In this document: in pieces, positions 14,895 to 21,794 of the stretch
How positions within the stretch are numbered: the stretch's first letter is position 1
How the letters are laid out: every line of letters begins with the position of its first letter
Origin: an uncultured Bacillota bacterium
GTDB lineage: Bacteria > Bacillota > Clostridia > Christensenellales > UBA1242
Assembly: GCA_947088415.1 (NCBI GenBank)
Contig: CAMUGK010000007.1
Coordinates: 1 to 21,794 of the forward strand
Direction of reading: 5' to 3'
Length of the DNA stretch: 21,794 nt
Notes under the pieces: model-generated
Databases searched by the model: none
The model's input: only the letters and a program-made list of their open reading frames with translations
Told to the model about the DNA's origin: nothing
Program-made: the position numbers and the translations under genes

Positions 14895-17450
14895 CTAGTC
14901 GTCGGTTTTTTGTAGTAAAGTTATAAACTTTTGTTTAAGCTTGTTTAAATTGTTTTTGTTCAACTTGAAAATTATAAGCAAAATAATTTCAACCACCATG
15001 ATTACAGCAAAAGCAAGCCATACTTGACCTGAAAAATATGTCATGTTAAAGAACCTTGGCATAATGATGTTTGCAAGTATAAGACCAATTGCACTTATTC
15101 CAACAGCAATGCCACGAATTAAAGTTGGTGGCAAAACAAGGGAAATCAAGTTTAATAGACCAGTGTAAGTCAATACCATAACACAAAGAGTGTTGATTTC
15201 TTCGTTGTCAAATGCGATAGGCTCGTTGCCAGCAAGCACAACAATGATTAAAATGCTTAAAAACATGAGTAATGCTCTTGGCAGTGACTTTTTCATAACC
15301 TGCGGTATAAAATTGCCTTTAATTTGATTTATGTTAGGCTCAAAAGTTAAAATAAATGAAGGAACACCAATTACAAAAAATTCAAGCAATAACATCATTC
15401 TTGGTGTGAAAGGGTAGTCAAGTTGAAAGATTAAGGTTATCACACTGATTAAAATTGCATAGAAGGTTTTCATAAGGAATAACGCAGAAGATGATTGAAC
15501 ATTGTTGACAACCTGTCTTCCTTCTTTCACAACTGATGGAAGAGATGAAAAGTTTGAGTCCATAAGCACAATTTTTGAAATATTTCTTGCAACTTCACTT
15601 CCGTCAGCCATTGCAATAGAGCAGTCGGCTTCCTTTAAAGCAAGTGTGTCATTGACACCGTCGCCAGTCATTGAAACCACATTACCTTTGGCTTTTAAAG
15701 CTTTGATAAGGGTGTATTTTTGTTCAGGTGTAACACGTCCAAACACAGTAAATTGGTCAGCCATTTGTTCTACTTCTTTCAAACTAAAATTTTCAAGACT
15801 AACAAACTTTTCACTATCTTCAACACCAACTCTATCGGCAATTTTTGAAACAGTTGCAGGGTCATCGCCAGAAATTATTTTGACCTTAACACCATTATCT
15901 TTAAACCAACTAATAGTTTCAATTGCATCTTTTCTGATATGCTCTTCAAGTGCAATCAAAGCAATTATATTTGAATTTTCTCCACTTATATTTTCATTAA
16001 AACTTGCATTAAGTTCGGCTAAAGCAATTACTCTAAGACCGCGACTTCTAGCTTCGTCAATAAACAACTTTTGTTCAGCTGTTATTTTGCATTTGATAAA
16101 GGAAGTTGCGCCTAAAAAGTAAATCTTGTTTTTTTCAAGTTCGGTTACCGAATATTTGCGTTCTGAAGAAAATTCAATAGTGTTTAACGCTTTTATTGTG
16201 TCAAGTTTGCCAAATTCTTTGATAAGAGCGTTTGAAGTTGCATTGACTGATTTTTGATTGAATAACACACTTGAAAGAATGTTTTTAATTTTGCTTTTTC
16301 TTTGTTTAGAAAAGGTTTTAAATTCAATAACATCCATTGTTCCGTCGGTTATTGTTCCAGTTTTGTCTAAACATAACACATTTGTTCTTGAAAGCATTTC
16401 GATAGAATAAATATCTCTGACAAGAGTTTTCTTTTTTGCAAGTTTAACAACGCCAACAGCAAGGGCGATTGTAACAAGCAAGAACATTCCTGCAGGAATC
16501 ATTGCTGTAATTGAGCCACTTGTTTTTGTAATGATTTGATATAAGTCATTTTCAGGGTTTGCATATTCTTTCCAAATCGTAAAGGCTGCGATAGGAACAA
16601 GTGCAATTCCGATGTATTTTATAAGTCGATTAATATCTTTAAACAGGTTGCTTTGAGGGGCTTTAAATTCTCTTGCCTTGGCAGCAATTTGAAACATATA
16701 GTTTTCTTTGCCGACTTTATCAACTCTTGCATAACAAGAGCCAGAAGCAATGAAAGAGCCAGACAATAGAGTTGCACCTTTGGTTTTTACAATACTGTTA
16801 CTTTCGCCAGTAAGCAAACTTTCGTTTACTTCAACTTTTCCATCTAACAGTATGCAGTCGGCAGGTATTTGATTTCCGTTGGATAAAATGATGATGTCGT
16901 CAAGTACAAGTGCGTCGGAAGCAACTTCGGTTTCTTTTCCGTCACGAATAACCGTAATGTGAGGCAGTGTTTGAAGTGACAACTTTTCGACTGTAACCTT
17001 TGCCCTTATTTCTTGAATAATTGCAATCGATGTATTTGCAAGCACAACAAAAATGAAAACCATATCTTGCCAAGCCCCAACTATTGAAAGAGCAATGGCA
17101 ATAATAAGCCAAATCATATTGAAAAAGGTAAAGATATTTTTCCAAAAGATTGAGAAATAAGATTTTGAAGTTTTAATCTTTGTGTTGTTGCTAAGATTTT
17201 GTGAAATTCGTGATTGAACTTGCTCTTGTGATAAACCTTTATTTATGCTAGTTTTATATCTTTCAACTTGTTTAAGCAATATGTCACTTTCGCGTTTTTG
17301 GAAAGGATTTAAATCTTTAACTGAAAATTTATGTTTCAAAAAATTAGAAAAATGTTGAGATTGGTTTATTTTTAAACCAGCAATTTTTCTCTTGACAATA
17401 GGAAAAATATTTTCTTGTATTATTAATCTACTTTTTTTAAACTTAAACAT
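14895..17450 (-). CDS. P-type cation-transporting ATPase (CtpE-like)
   Basis: Pumps a cation across the membrane using ATP. About 851 residues from ATG 17450; the first ATG (17456) would add two. All P-type motifs are present: LTGES at about 216-220 (actuator), D364-KTGT (phosphorylated Asp), the hinge TGDGVND at 597-603, and about ten helices. The overall order, the GLSQEQVQSR start and FxRVTPEQK resemble the CtpE/MgtA-like group; calcium is a reasonable but unproven substrate. Helix 4 carries IPAGM where many calcium pumps have a Glu (PEG), so one common ligand is absent. About 58 residues precede the first conserved region. No ribosome site is seen; the promoter ends next to the start codon. 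It is divergent from cca. Confidence 0.9.
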   Translation of the reverse strand: MFKFKKSRLIIQENIFPIVKRKIAGLKINQSQHFSNFLKHKFSVKDLNPFQKRESDILLKQVERYKTSINKGLSQEQVQSRISQNLSNNTKIKTSKSYFSIFWKNIFTFFNMIWLIIAIALSIVGAWQDMVFIFVVLANTSIAIIQEIRAKVTVEKLSLQTLPHITVIRDGKETEVASDALVLDDIIILSNGNQIPADCILLDGKVEVNESLLTGESNSIVKTKGATLLSGSFIASGSCYARVDKVGKENYMFQIAAKAREFKAPQSNLFKDINRLIKYIGIALVPIAAFTIWKEYANPENDLYQIITKTSGSITAMIPAGMFLLVTIALAVGVVKLAKKKTLVRDIYSIEMLSRTNVLCLDKTGTITDGTMDVIEFKTFSKQRKSKIKNILSSVLFNQKSVNATSNALIKEFGKLDTIKALNTIEFSSERKYSVTELEKNKIYFLGATSFIKCKITAEQKLFIDEARSRGLRVIALAELNASFNENISGENSNIIALIALEEHIRKDAIETISWFKDNGVKVKIISGDDPATVSKIADRVGVEDSEKFVSLENFSLKEVEQMADQFTVFGRVTPEQKYTLIKALKAKGNVVSMTGDGVNDTLALKEADCSIAMADGSEVARNISKIVLMDSNFSSLPSVVKEGRQVVNNVQSSSALFLMKTFYAILISVITLIFQLDYPFTPRMMLLLEFFVIGVPSFILTFEPNINQIKGNFIPQVMKKSLPRALLMFLSILIIVVLAGNEPIAFDNEEINTLCVMVLTYTGLLNLISLVLPPTLIRGIAVGISAIGLILANIIMPRFFNMTYFSGQVWLAFAVIMVVEIILLIIFKLNKNNLNKLKQKFITLLQKTDD

Positions 17451-17456
17451 ATTCAT

Positions 17457-17485
17457 AGTATATAGTTTTTAAAAATAAAAGTCAA
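17457..17485 (-). promoter_or_regulatory. promoter of the P-type ATPase gene, leaderless type
   Basis: Minus strand: TTGACT (plus 17480-17485), 17-base spacer, TATACT (plus 17457-17462). The next bases are ATGAATATG, so the expected transcript start falls on the second ATG (17450). No Shine-Dalgarno sequence precedes either ATG. Confidence 0.65.
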
Positions 17486-17504
17486 TTTATTGTATGCTAA
17501 AAAG

Positions 17505-17533
17505 TTGACATTCAATATAAAATTCGCTATTCT
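17505..17533 (+). promoter_or_regulatory. sigma-A promoter of cca
   Basis: TTGACA at 17505-17510, 17-base spacer, TATTCT at 17528-17533. The expected start is near 17540, just before AAAGGTGG (17540-17547). It overlaps an in-frame upstream ATG (17490), which is therefore not the start. Confidence 0.65.
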
Positions 17534-17552
17534 TGTATTAAAGGTGGAAATT

Positions 17553-18785
17553 ATGAACTTTAAAATTTCTCAAGAACTTAAAAAACTTGCAAATTTACTT
17601 CATGGCGATTTGTTTGCCGTTGGTGGATTTGTGCGTAATAGTTTGCTTGGTCTTCCTATTGATGATATTGATATTTGCTCAAGCATAACTTTAGATGACC
17701 TTTCGACTATCTTGACGGGCAGTGATTATGATGTTAAAGTTAAAAGCAAAACTTTAGGCACTGCAATTATTGCCATAAAAGGTCAAAAATATGAGTATTC
17801 AGTTTTTAGACGTGAAACTTATTCAAATGACGGAAGTCATTCGCCAAATTCTGTCGAGTTTATTTCTGATATAAAAGAAGATGCCAGTCGACGTGATTTC
17901 ACAATTAATGCAATTTATTATGATATTGCCAAAGATGAACTTTTAGATTTTTACACTGGCATTGAAGATATAAACAAAAAGATTTTAAAAACTGTTGAAA
18001 CTCCAGATTATGTTTTAAGCAATGACGGCGTGCGAATTTTGCGACTTTTTAGATTTCAGTCAGAACTTGGTTTTAAAATTGAAAAAGAAACCTTGCTTGC
18101 TGCAATTAAATATTCAAAAAACTTGACTGCACTTAGTGGCGAAAGAGTGGTTAATGAAATGGAAGGAATTTTGCATTCTTCAAAACGTTATCCAAACAGC
18201 AAAAATAATGCATTTATGCCAGCCTTTAAAATTTTTAATAAATTTGGCTTATGGCAAAATTTAGGCATAGATGTGCCAAAAATAAAACTTAAAATGGTCA
18301 AGAAAGCCGAACATAAAACTCAAGGCCTTTTGGTTGACCTTATTGATACTGTTAATCCTATTTCAGTAAGTTATTATCTCGAACACTTTTTAACTAAAGT
18401 CGGTTTAAACAAAAAAATCATGGCAAATTTAATTAATATTTTGTCGGGCTATTATGATGCACTAAACGGATTGGATAATAAAAGTTACTTTTTCAAATAT
18501 TTTGAAAATTTTGCAACCATTTACAAACTTTTAATTCATAGGTCAAAGTTTTTGGCTTCAAAATATGACTTTTTCTATCGTTATATCATAAGCCATAAAT
18601 TAATTATTCAAGCAAAAGATTTAAAGATTTCTGGCGAAGATATCAAAAAGAAATATCCAACAGTTCAACCTAAAAGATATAAAGCAATTATGGATAGTCT
18701 TTTGAGTGATGTTTTTGATGGAAAACTAGCAAATGAAAAACAAGACCTTTTAAAAGCTGTTGAAAGTAAACTTAAATATTTATAA
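17553..18785 (+). CDS. cca: tRNA CCA-adding nucleotidyltransferase
   Basis: Adds or repairs the 3' CCA end of tRNAs using CTP and ATP. 410 residues from ATG 17553, set by AAAGGTGG 5 bases upstream and by the promoter that covers the earlier in-frame ATG. Class II nucleotidyltransferase motifs in order: GGFVRN near 22-27, catalytic D38-I-D40, RRDFTINA starting at R113, and the D158-x-x-R161 nucleotide-selecting pair, followed by RILRLFRFQSELGF and ERVVNEMEGIL. The C-terminal half is helical and poorly conserved, as usual. These motifs are shared with poly(A) polymerase I, but the D-x-x-R motif and lack of a long basic tail favour CCA addition. It ends at a clear terminator. Confidence 0.92.
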   Translation: MNFKISQELKKLANLLHGDLFAVGGFVRNSLLGLPIDDIDICSSITLDDLSTILTGSDYDVKVKSKTLGTAIIAIKGQKYEYSVFRRETYSNDGSHSPNSVEFISDIKEDASRRDFTINAIYYDIAKDELLDFYTGIEDINKKILKTVETPDYVLSNDGVRILRLFRFQSELGFKIEKETLLAAIKYSKNLTALSGERVVNEMEGILHSSKRYPNSKNNAFMPAFKIFNKFGLWQNLGIDVPKIKLKMVKKAEHKTQGLLVDLIDTVNPISVSYYLEHFLTKVGLNKKIMANLINILSGYYDALNGLDNKSYFFKYFENFATIYKLLIHRSKFLASKYDFFYRYIISHKLIIQAKDLKISGEDIKKKYPTVQPKRYKAIMDSLLSDVFDGKLANEKQDLLKAVESKLKYL

Positions 18786-18790
18786 AATTC

Positions 18791-18844
18791 AAACAGAAAT
18801 TTTCTTTGAGTTTTAAATAAACTTTAAAGCAATTTCTGTTTTTT
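18791..18844 (+). terminator. terminator after cca
   Basis: AAACAGAAATT (18791-18801) pairs perfectly with AATTTCTGTTT (18831-18841), with a second smaller stem in the loop (AGTTT with AAACT), then T to 18844. The stem begins six bases after the cca stop. Confidence 0.75.
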
Positions 18845-18894
18845 GTTTGTTACATAAAAAGATGTTTTTCTTACATAATAATTTAGAGGTTTTT

Positions 18895-20448
18895 ATGAAA
18901 AACAAGAAAAATATTCAAACAAATAATAAAAAAACACAGGAAAATCAAGAAAAGACTAAAAAGAAAGGTTTTTTGTGGCTTTTAGGCATGTCGTTTATTT
19001 CTGTAGGATTGCTTCTTTTTTGTCAGTTTTATTTTGGCAATACTATTGATGACAAAACAGTTTTCTATGATAACACACGAATTAATGGCATAGATGTTTC
19101 TGGACTAAATAGAAAGGAAGCAGAAAATTTGGTTAGCACGAAAATGCTTAGCTCAATTAATCAAACAAAAATTAAACTTGATTATCAAGATAAAAGTTGG
19201 GAATTTTCTGGAAATGATTTTGAAGTTAATGCAGATATTTCAGACAAGATTTATGACGCCATCTCTTTTGGACGAGAAGGCAATATTATTGAAAAAACAA
19301 AACAAGCAAACAAAATAAAACAAGAAGGCTTTGATTACAACATTGCTTATAGTCAACTTTTCAGTGGGCTTGACAAAAAACTTGACGAAATAAATCAAGA
19401 AATTTATATGCCACCAACAAACTCCAAAATTGTTTTTAATCCTGATGAAGAAGTTATGTTTAAAGTTCAAGAAGCACAAAATGGAGTTGAACTTGACAAA
19501 GAAAAACTTTATTCTTTGCTTGATGAAAGTTTTTCTAAGGAAAAAATAATCCAAATATCTTTGCCAATCAAACCAATTTTGCCAGAAGAGGAAAAAGAAA
19601 ATATTTCAATGCGTTCAAGCTTTTCAACAGATTATTCAACTTCATCAAAGGCAAGAAAAAGTAATGTTAAACTTGCACTTTCTAAATTCAACGGCATGAT
19701 TGTCGAACCAAATCAAGAAATTTCGTTTAACCAAATTACAGGTTCACGAAACCAAGAAAATGGCTATCAAAAAGCCAACATAATTCAAAATGGTGTCTTT
19801 GTTGAAGGCAGTGGTGGGGGAGTTTGTCAAGCGTCAACCACACTTTACAACGCTCTTGTTTTAAGTGATGTTGAAATAGAGGAAGTTCATCATCATTCCC
19901 TGCCAGTTTCTTATGTTCCACTTTCGTCTGATGCTATGGTTAGTGAAGGCTTTGCTGATTTGGTGTTTAAAAACACAACCGATACGCCACTTTATATCAA
20001 AACAATTTGCAATGATACTCTCGCCAAAGTTGAAATTTATGGTGCAAGTTTAGGGCAAGGTCAAACAAGAAAGGTGCGAAGTGAACTTGTCAAAATAATT
20101 CCACATAACGGAGATAAAATTATACAAGATACAAACGGCGAATATGCTTCTCAAATTTTATATAAAGGTGAGTATGTTCGTGTTAAATATCCAAAAGAAG
20201 GTTATGAAACTAAAGCATATTTGCAATATCTTGAAAATGGAGAGGTTGTCAAAGAAAAAGAAATTCGTCATGACTTTTATTGGCCACAAGATGGAGTTGT
20301 TGTTGAAGGGAAATATGATATCGGGAATGGCATGACTCTTCCTGAAAGTGATGTTAAATTAATTCCTGCACAAAATGTTACAGAAACTCACTTTGAAAAT
20401 ATTAAAAACAAATTTAAAAAGACCTATCCCAACGCTTTTGAAGCATAA
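18895..20448 (+). CDS. VanW-family protein with PG-binding module
   Basis: 518 residues from ATG 18895 (AGAGG at 18885-18889); an upstream in-frame TTG at 18847 has no ribosome site. Residues 1-25 are Lys/Asn/Gln-rich and cytoplasmic, and about 26-48 form one membrane helix. Then comes a module resembling PG_binding_4 (NGIDVSGLNRKEAENLV, about 62-180, a likely second copy following), then the VanW domain at about 246-390 with GGGVCQASTTLYNA (Cys311) and the HHHSLPVSYVP block. The tail resembles a degenerate G5 region. VanW proteins occur in vancomycin-resistance clusters and widely in Firmicutes; the biochemical function is unsettled, but the envelope location and peptidoglycan link are reasonable. 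The next gene starts 28 bases on. Confidence 0.9.
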   Translation: MKNKKNIQTNNKKTQENQEKTKKKGFLWLLGMSFISVGLLLFCQFYFGNTIDDKTVFYDNTRINGIDVSGLNRKEAENLVSTKMLSSINQTKIKLDYQDKSWEFSGNDFEVNADISDKIYDAISFGREGNIIEKTKQANKIKQEGFDYNIAYSQLFSGLDKKLDEINQEIYMPPTNSKIVFNPDEEVMFKVQEAQNGVELDKEKLYSLLDESFSKEKIIQISLPIKPILPEEEKENISMRSSFSTDYSTSSKARKSNVKLALSKFNGMIVEPNQEISFNQITGSRNQENGYQKANIIQNGVFVEGSGGGVCQASTTLYNALVLSDVEIEEVHHHSLPVSYVPLSSDAMVSEGFADLVFKNTTDTPLYIKTICNDTLAKVEIYGASLGQGQTRKVRSELVKIIPHNGDKIIQDTNGEYASQILYKGEYVRVKYPKEGYETKAYLQYLENGEVVKEKEIRHDFYWPQDGVVVEGKYDIGNGMTLPESDVKLIPAQNVTETHFENIKNKFKKTYPNAFEA

Positions 20449-20476
20449 AAGAAAAAAATAAAAACACAATAACACT

Positions 20477-21214
20477 ATGACCGATAAATTAACAACTAAA
20501 AAGAAAGTTTTGCATATTTTGATAGTTCTCTTTTGCCTAGCTTTCTTTTTTGGTGGAATTTATCTAATTCTCACTTTGACAGGCTTAATCGAATATGTAA
20601 ACAGCGTTGAAAAAATCAAATCTTTAATTTTAAACATGGGATTTTATGGAAGGAGCATTTTTGTGCTTTTACAATTTTTGCAAGTAACTTTTCTTCCGCT
20701 TCCAGCGTCAATGGTGGTCATTGCCGGAACTTTAGTTTATGGGCCACTCGAGGCATCATTATTGTCACTTTCAGGCATACTTTTAGGCTCAACACTTGCC
20801 TTTTATTTGGGCAAAACTTTCGGCAAAAAATTGGTTATCTTTATGGCAGGCAGGGAAAGTTGTGACAAATGGGTGAGATTTTTGGATAATGGGAAATATA
20901 GTTATGTGATTATGATGCTTTTGCCATTCTTTCCAGATGATGTTTTATGTTTGGTTGCAGGCGTGACAAACATGAGTTGGATGTTTTTTATTGTAACTCA
21001 ATTTTTAACGCGACCTGTAGGAATAATCACAACAGCATATTTTTCAAGTGGCGAAATAATTCCATATCACGGCTGGGGACTGGCAGTATGGGGGATAATA
21101 ATTGTTGCAACAATAGCTTTAATTATTTTGACAACAAAATATAAAAACAAAATAGAAAAATTTATTTCAAAAACCTTTAGAAAGAAAAAAGAAGATAAAA
21201 AATTATCTTCTTAA
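20477..21214 (+). CDS. TVP38/TMEM64-family membrane protein (VTT domain)
   Basis: 245 residues with about six hydrophobic segments and a basic C-terminal tail. The DedA/TVP38 signature is visible: a re-entrant PLPASMVVIAG stretch (about residues 75-85), GILLGSTLAFYLGKTFGK, and FPDDVLCLVAGVTNM around 154-168, which is characteristic of TVP38. Members move or scramble lipids or affect membrane homeostasis; the substrate here is unknown. No Shine-Dalgarno is present before ATG 20477 (the preceding bases are A-rich), so it may be translated by re-initiation from the VanW gene, which ends 28 bases upstream. Its stop shares bases with the stop of the converging XRE gene. Confidence 0.85.
   Translation: MTDKLTTKKKVLHILIVLFCLAFFFGGIYLILTLTGLIEYVNSVEKIKSLILNMGFYGRSIFVLLQFLQVTFLPLPASMVVIAGTLVYGPLEASLLSLSGILLGSTLAFYLGKTFGKKLVIFMAGRESCDKWVRFLDNGKYSYVIMMLLPFFPDDVLCLVAGVTNMSWMFFIVTQFLTRPVGIITTAYFSSGEIIPYHGWGLAVWGIIIVATIALIILTTKYKNKIEKFISKTFRKKKEDKKLSS
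21185..21212 (-). terminator. terminator of the XRE gene, inside the TVP38 coding end
   Basis: GAAGATAA (21191-21198), AAAA loop, TTATCTTC (21203-21210), extended to ten pairs at the base. On the minus strand it is followed by six T (plus 21185-21190). It overlaps the last codons of the convergent TVP38 gene. Confidence 0.65.
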
Positions 21215-21459
21215 AACTTTTTGAAAGTTAGATTCTCAAATTTAAATTTATCATCATTAAGAAATTCACTAGCAGTCATGCCGAAAGCATTGGCAATAAG
21301 AATTATAGATGATAATTTTATGTCTTGATTTCTGCAAGATAACATGCCTTGAATAGTGTTGGGCGTTAAACCTGTCTTACGAGATAATTTATATGAACTC
21401 CAATCAAACTTATTTAAGTAAAAATTTAATTTTTCTGCTATAACTTTATTTAATTCCAT
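21211..21459 (-). CDS. XRE-family (Cro/cI type) DNA-binding regulator
   Basis: 82 residues. A helix-turn-helix occupies about residues 18-55 (YKLSRKTGLTPNTIQGMLSC, then SSIILIANAFGMTASEFL), the standard XRE fold with a short C-terminal tail. No second domain, so it is likely a simple dimeric repressor. The start is ATG 21459, with AGGAGG (plus 21468-21473) 8 bases upstream. It is divergent from the gene at 21569, and the space between holds four copies of one motif and a perfect palindrome, which fits autoregulation and control of the neighbour. The stop codon overlaps the TVP38 stop (TTAA, 21211-21214). Confidence 0.85.
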   Translation of the reverse strand: MELNKVIAEKLNFYLNKFDWSSYKLSRKTGLTPNTIQGMLSCRNQDIKLSSIILIANAFGMTASEFLNDDKFKFENLTFKKF

Positions 21460-21476
21460 ATTGGCAACCTCCTATA

Positions 21477-21548
21477 ATTGCATTATATAAATTGCCTAAT
21501 TAAAAATAAATTATTACAATTATGCAATTATTATTGCATAATTGTAAT
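21477..21548. promoter_or_regulatory. operator region with four ATTGCNTWAT sites
   Basis: ATTGCATTAT at 21477-21486 and ATTGCCTAAT at 21491-21500 on the plus strand, ATTGCATAAT on the minus strand at 21519-21528, and ATTGCATAAT on the plus strand at 21533-21542. The last two form a perfect 16-bp palindrome (ATTACAATTATGCAAT at 21513-21528 with its complement at 21533-21548). Site 1 overlaps the minus-strand TATAAT (plus 21482-21487) of the XRE gene; site 4 overlaps the -35 (TTGCAT, 21534-21539) of the right-hand gene. The binding protein is inferred to be the adjacent XRE regulator. Confidence 0.65.
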
Positions 21549-21562
21549 ATGTGTGATATAAT
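21534..21562 (+). promoter_or_regulatory. promoter of the right-hand gene, leaderless type
   Basis: TTGCAT at 21534-21539, 17-base spacer, TATAAT at 21557-21562 with TGA before it. Six bases later comes ATG 21569, so the expected transcript start is the start codon itself. No Shine-Dalgarno is present. Confidence 0.7.
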
Positions 21563-21568
21563 ACAAAC

Positions 21569-21794
21569 ATGGAAAATTCGTTAAAGGCTTGTTTTATAGA
21601 ATGGAGATTTGGATTGCCACAAGTAATGCTATCGATTTTAAAAAAAGAATTGCAAGATTTAATAATGTATAGAAATGTTGCAATTTTTTATTGTGGAGAA
21701 TATGGTGAATTTGATAAACAAGTTATTATTGTATTAAACGAATTAAAAAAGGTATTTAGATACATAAAAATAATAAAAATAAAAGACGAAACCA
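21569..21794 (+). CDS. SLOG/DUF1273-like protein, cut by the window edge
   Basis: 75 complete codons from ATG 21569 with no stop before the window ends. The sequence has an N-terminal CFIEWRF-x-LPQ strand, a helix, then NVAIFYCGEYGEFDKQVIIV and LKKVFRYIKII. The order strand, helix, F-Y-x-G-x-x-x-x-F-D, helix, L-K, strand resembles the small SLOG-fold (DUF1273-like) proteins common in Firmicutes, which bind nucleotide-like ligands. In those the first strand normally ends in G-H-R; here the equivalent place reads E-W-R, so a usual motif is altered. Family assignment is tentative. It is probably controlled by the divergent XRE regulator. Confidence 0.6.
   Translation, partial: MENSLKACFIEWRFGLPQVMLSILKKELQDLIMYRNVAIFYCGEYGEFDKQVIIVLNELKKVFRYIKIIKIKDET

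Noticed and set aside
15502..16122. Plus-strand open frame of 206 codons opposite the P-type ATPase
   Set aside because: Antisense shadow of conserved ATPase domains; Ser/Thr-rich composition and no family resemblance.
17490..17552. Upstream in-frame ATG for cca
   Set aside because: The promoter -35 and -10 boxes lie inside this stretch and a good ribosome site serves ATG 17553.

Overview
The window is AT-rich chromosomal DNA from a low-GC Gram-positive, endospore-forming lineage, most likely an uncultured clostridium-like member of the Firmicutes. The evidence is a complete GerA-type germinant-receptor operon, consensus TTGACW-17/18-TATAAT promoters, GGAGG-type ribosome sites, many intrinsic terminators and use of TGA as a normal stop. 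Genus cannot be set from the sequence. No tRNA, rRNA or CRISPR array was found.

Layout. (1) 1-2607: leuS with its own promoter and terminator. (2) 2608-4507: two convergent lineage-specific membrane-protein genes sharing a bidirectional terminator; the second has three membrane helices and a very long Asp/Glu tail. (3) 4599-9512: a single-pass Fn3-like surface protein followed by gerAA-gerAB-gerAC; the three ger genes overlap or abut, and a sigma-G-like box lies just before gerAA. (4) 9513-9842: non-coding block full of small hairpin repeats and a REP/MITE-like palindrome, closed by a terminator. (5) 9906-13083: ftsH (GTG start, long C-terminal extension) and a tightly coupled gene for an anchored surface protein. 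(6) 13081-13367: three consecutive inverted repeats, partly GC-rich, without a gene. (7) 13407-14894: an MFS transporter gene followed by a second cluster of the repeats seen in (4). (8) 14895-17485: P-type cation ATPase on the minus strand, divergent from (9) cca (tRNA CCA-adding enzyme), a VanW/PG-binding-4 protein and a TVP38/DedA-like membrane protein. (10) 21185-21794: an XRE repressor on the minus strand, divergent from a truncated SLOG-like gene, with four copies of one operator motif and a perfect 16-bp palindrome between them.

How the genes fit together. leuS, cca and ftsH are housekeeping (translation and membrane proteolysis). The ger operon gives the forespore a receptor for small-molecule germinants. 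The other proteins are mostly envelope proteins: three single-pass proteins with short cytoplasmic tails and unknown outer domains, VanW, TVP38 and two transporters. The most unusual signals are (a) a short-leader or leaderless promoter arrangement at three genes, (b) a GerC homologue that lacks the usual lipoprotein cysteine and carries a roughly 68-residue Gly/Ser insert, (c) the XRE/SLOG divergent switch at the right edge, and (d) two classes of structured intergenic repeats. Promoters, operators and RNA structures were found by eye and are inferences.
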